Below, one piece after another: positions 5,667 through 5,800 of a stretch of 5,800 nt of DNA. Location: contig JBCCLI010000411.1 of NCBI GenBank assembly GCA_039026975.1, positions 1 to 5,800 of the forward strand. Direction: 5' to 3'. Source of the DNA: JBCBKZ01 sp039026975 (GTDB lineage: Bacteria > Bacteroidota > Bacteroidia > J057). The translations under genes were made by a program, and so were the position numbers. How positions within the stretch are numbered: position 1 is the stretch's first letter; the number at the start of each line of letters is the position of its first letter. Below the pieces are notes generated by a model that was not told where the DNA came from, did no database searches, and worked only from the letters and a program-made list of their open reading frames with translations.

Positions 5667-5800
5667 CTCGTAAAAATTCTACCGGATTAATGAAAGCTAC
5701 TTTCAGAGACTGGGTACTGATAGCCAAAACAGCTACGCCCATGGCCAGTATACCTGCCAGTACAAACATCCATATGGAGATGTCTATGCTGTAGGCAAAA
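5659..5800 (-). CDS. FtsX/MacB-type ABC transporter permease, C-terminal end; 5' part outside window
   Basis: Read on the minus strand, the last 46 codons give FAYSIDISIWMFVLAGILAM, then GVAVLAISTQSLKVAFINPVEFLRDE and TAA at 5659-5661. This matches the end of Bacteroidota FtsX-type permeases: a short loop with YxIDIS, the final membrane helix (about WMFVLAGILAMGVAVLAI), and a cytoplasmic tail of the form SLKxAxxNPVExLRDE. Such proteins are inner-membrane subunits of MacB-like ABC systems that couple cytoplasmic ATP hydrolysis to periplasmic work such as export. The stop codon lies inside the start of the next permease gene (8-bp overlap), so the two were cotranscribed and probably translationally coupled. 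Both tails share NPVE(F/L)LRDE, so they are tandem paralogues. Nothing in the visible part suggests damage; the rest of the gene cannot be judged. Confidence 0.85.
   Translation of the reverse strand, partial: FAYSIDISIWMFVLAGILAMGVAVLAISTQSLKVAFINPVEFLRDE

Overview
The window looks like chromosomal DNA from a member of the Bacteroidota, most likely Cytophagales-like. The signs are moderate G+C content, AT-rich leaders without convincing Shine-Dalgarno sequences, an M1 peptidase of the type fused to an ABC-2 permease in this phylum, a PadR regulator of the subgroup that travels with large FtsX/MacB-type permeases, and two such permeases ending in NPVE(F/L)LRDE. This assignment is inferred from protein families recalled from memory; no search was run.

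Left part (1-1542). The window opens inside an M1 metallopeptidase gene on the + strand, of which only the last 252 codons are present. It ends at a strong hairpin (764-789). Directly after the hairpin is a short broken relic of an IS1182-like transposase (840 to about 962, +). Converging on it is a PadR-type repressor gene (945-1277, -), whose upstream region carries an imperfect 21-bp direct repeat. A perfect 12-bp stem at 1483-1509 closes the next minus-strand operon.

Centre (1543-4564). This is a compact aldehyde-oxidation locus. An AldB/ExaC-type NAD-dependent aldehyde dehydrogenase and a DUF779 protein form a minus-strand operon with a 13-nt gap. An AraC-family activator is transcribed divergently from a 207-bp shared promoter region. 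That region holds a perfect 9-bp inverted repeat (3572-3607) with a smaller palindrome touching it, which is a good candidate operator. The likely logic is that AraC senses an aldehyde, an alcohol or a metabolite and switches on the dehydrogenase with its partner.

Right part (4565-5800). A 197-aa hypothetical protein (-) is followed by the wreck of an FtsX-type permease gene (5366-5666, -). The wreck keeps only its N-terminal prefix, one stretch around a late transmembrane segment, and the last 11 codons, so two internal blocks are gone. It overlaps by 8 bp the end of an upstream, apparently intact permease gene that runs out of the window.

No CRISPR array, rRNA, tRNA or clearly new system is visible. 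The less ordinary content is genome decay (the transposase relic and the doubly deleted permease), a PadR gene without an adjacent permease partner, and the candidate operators.
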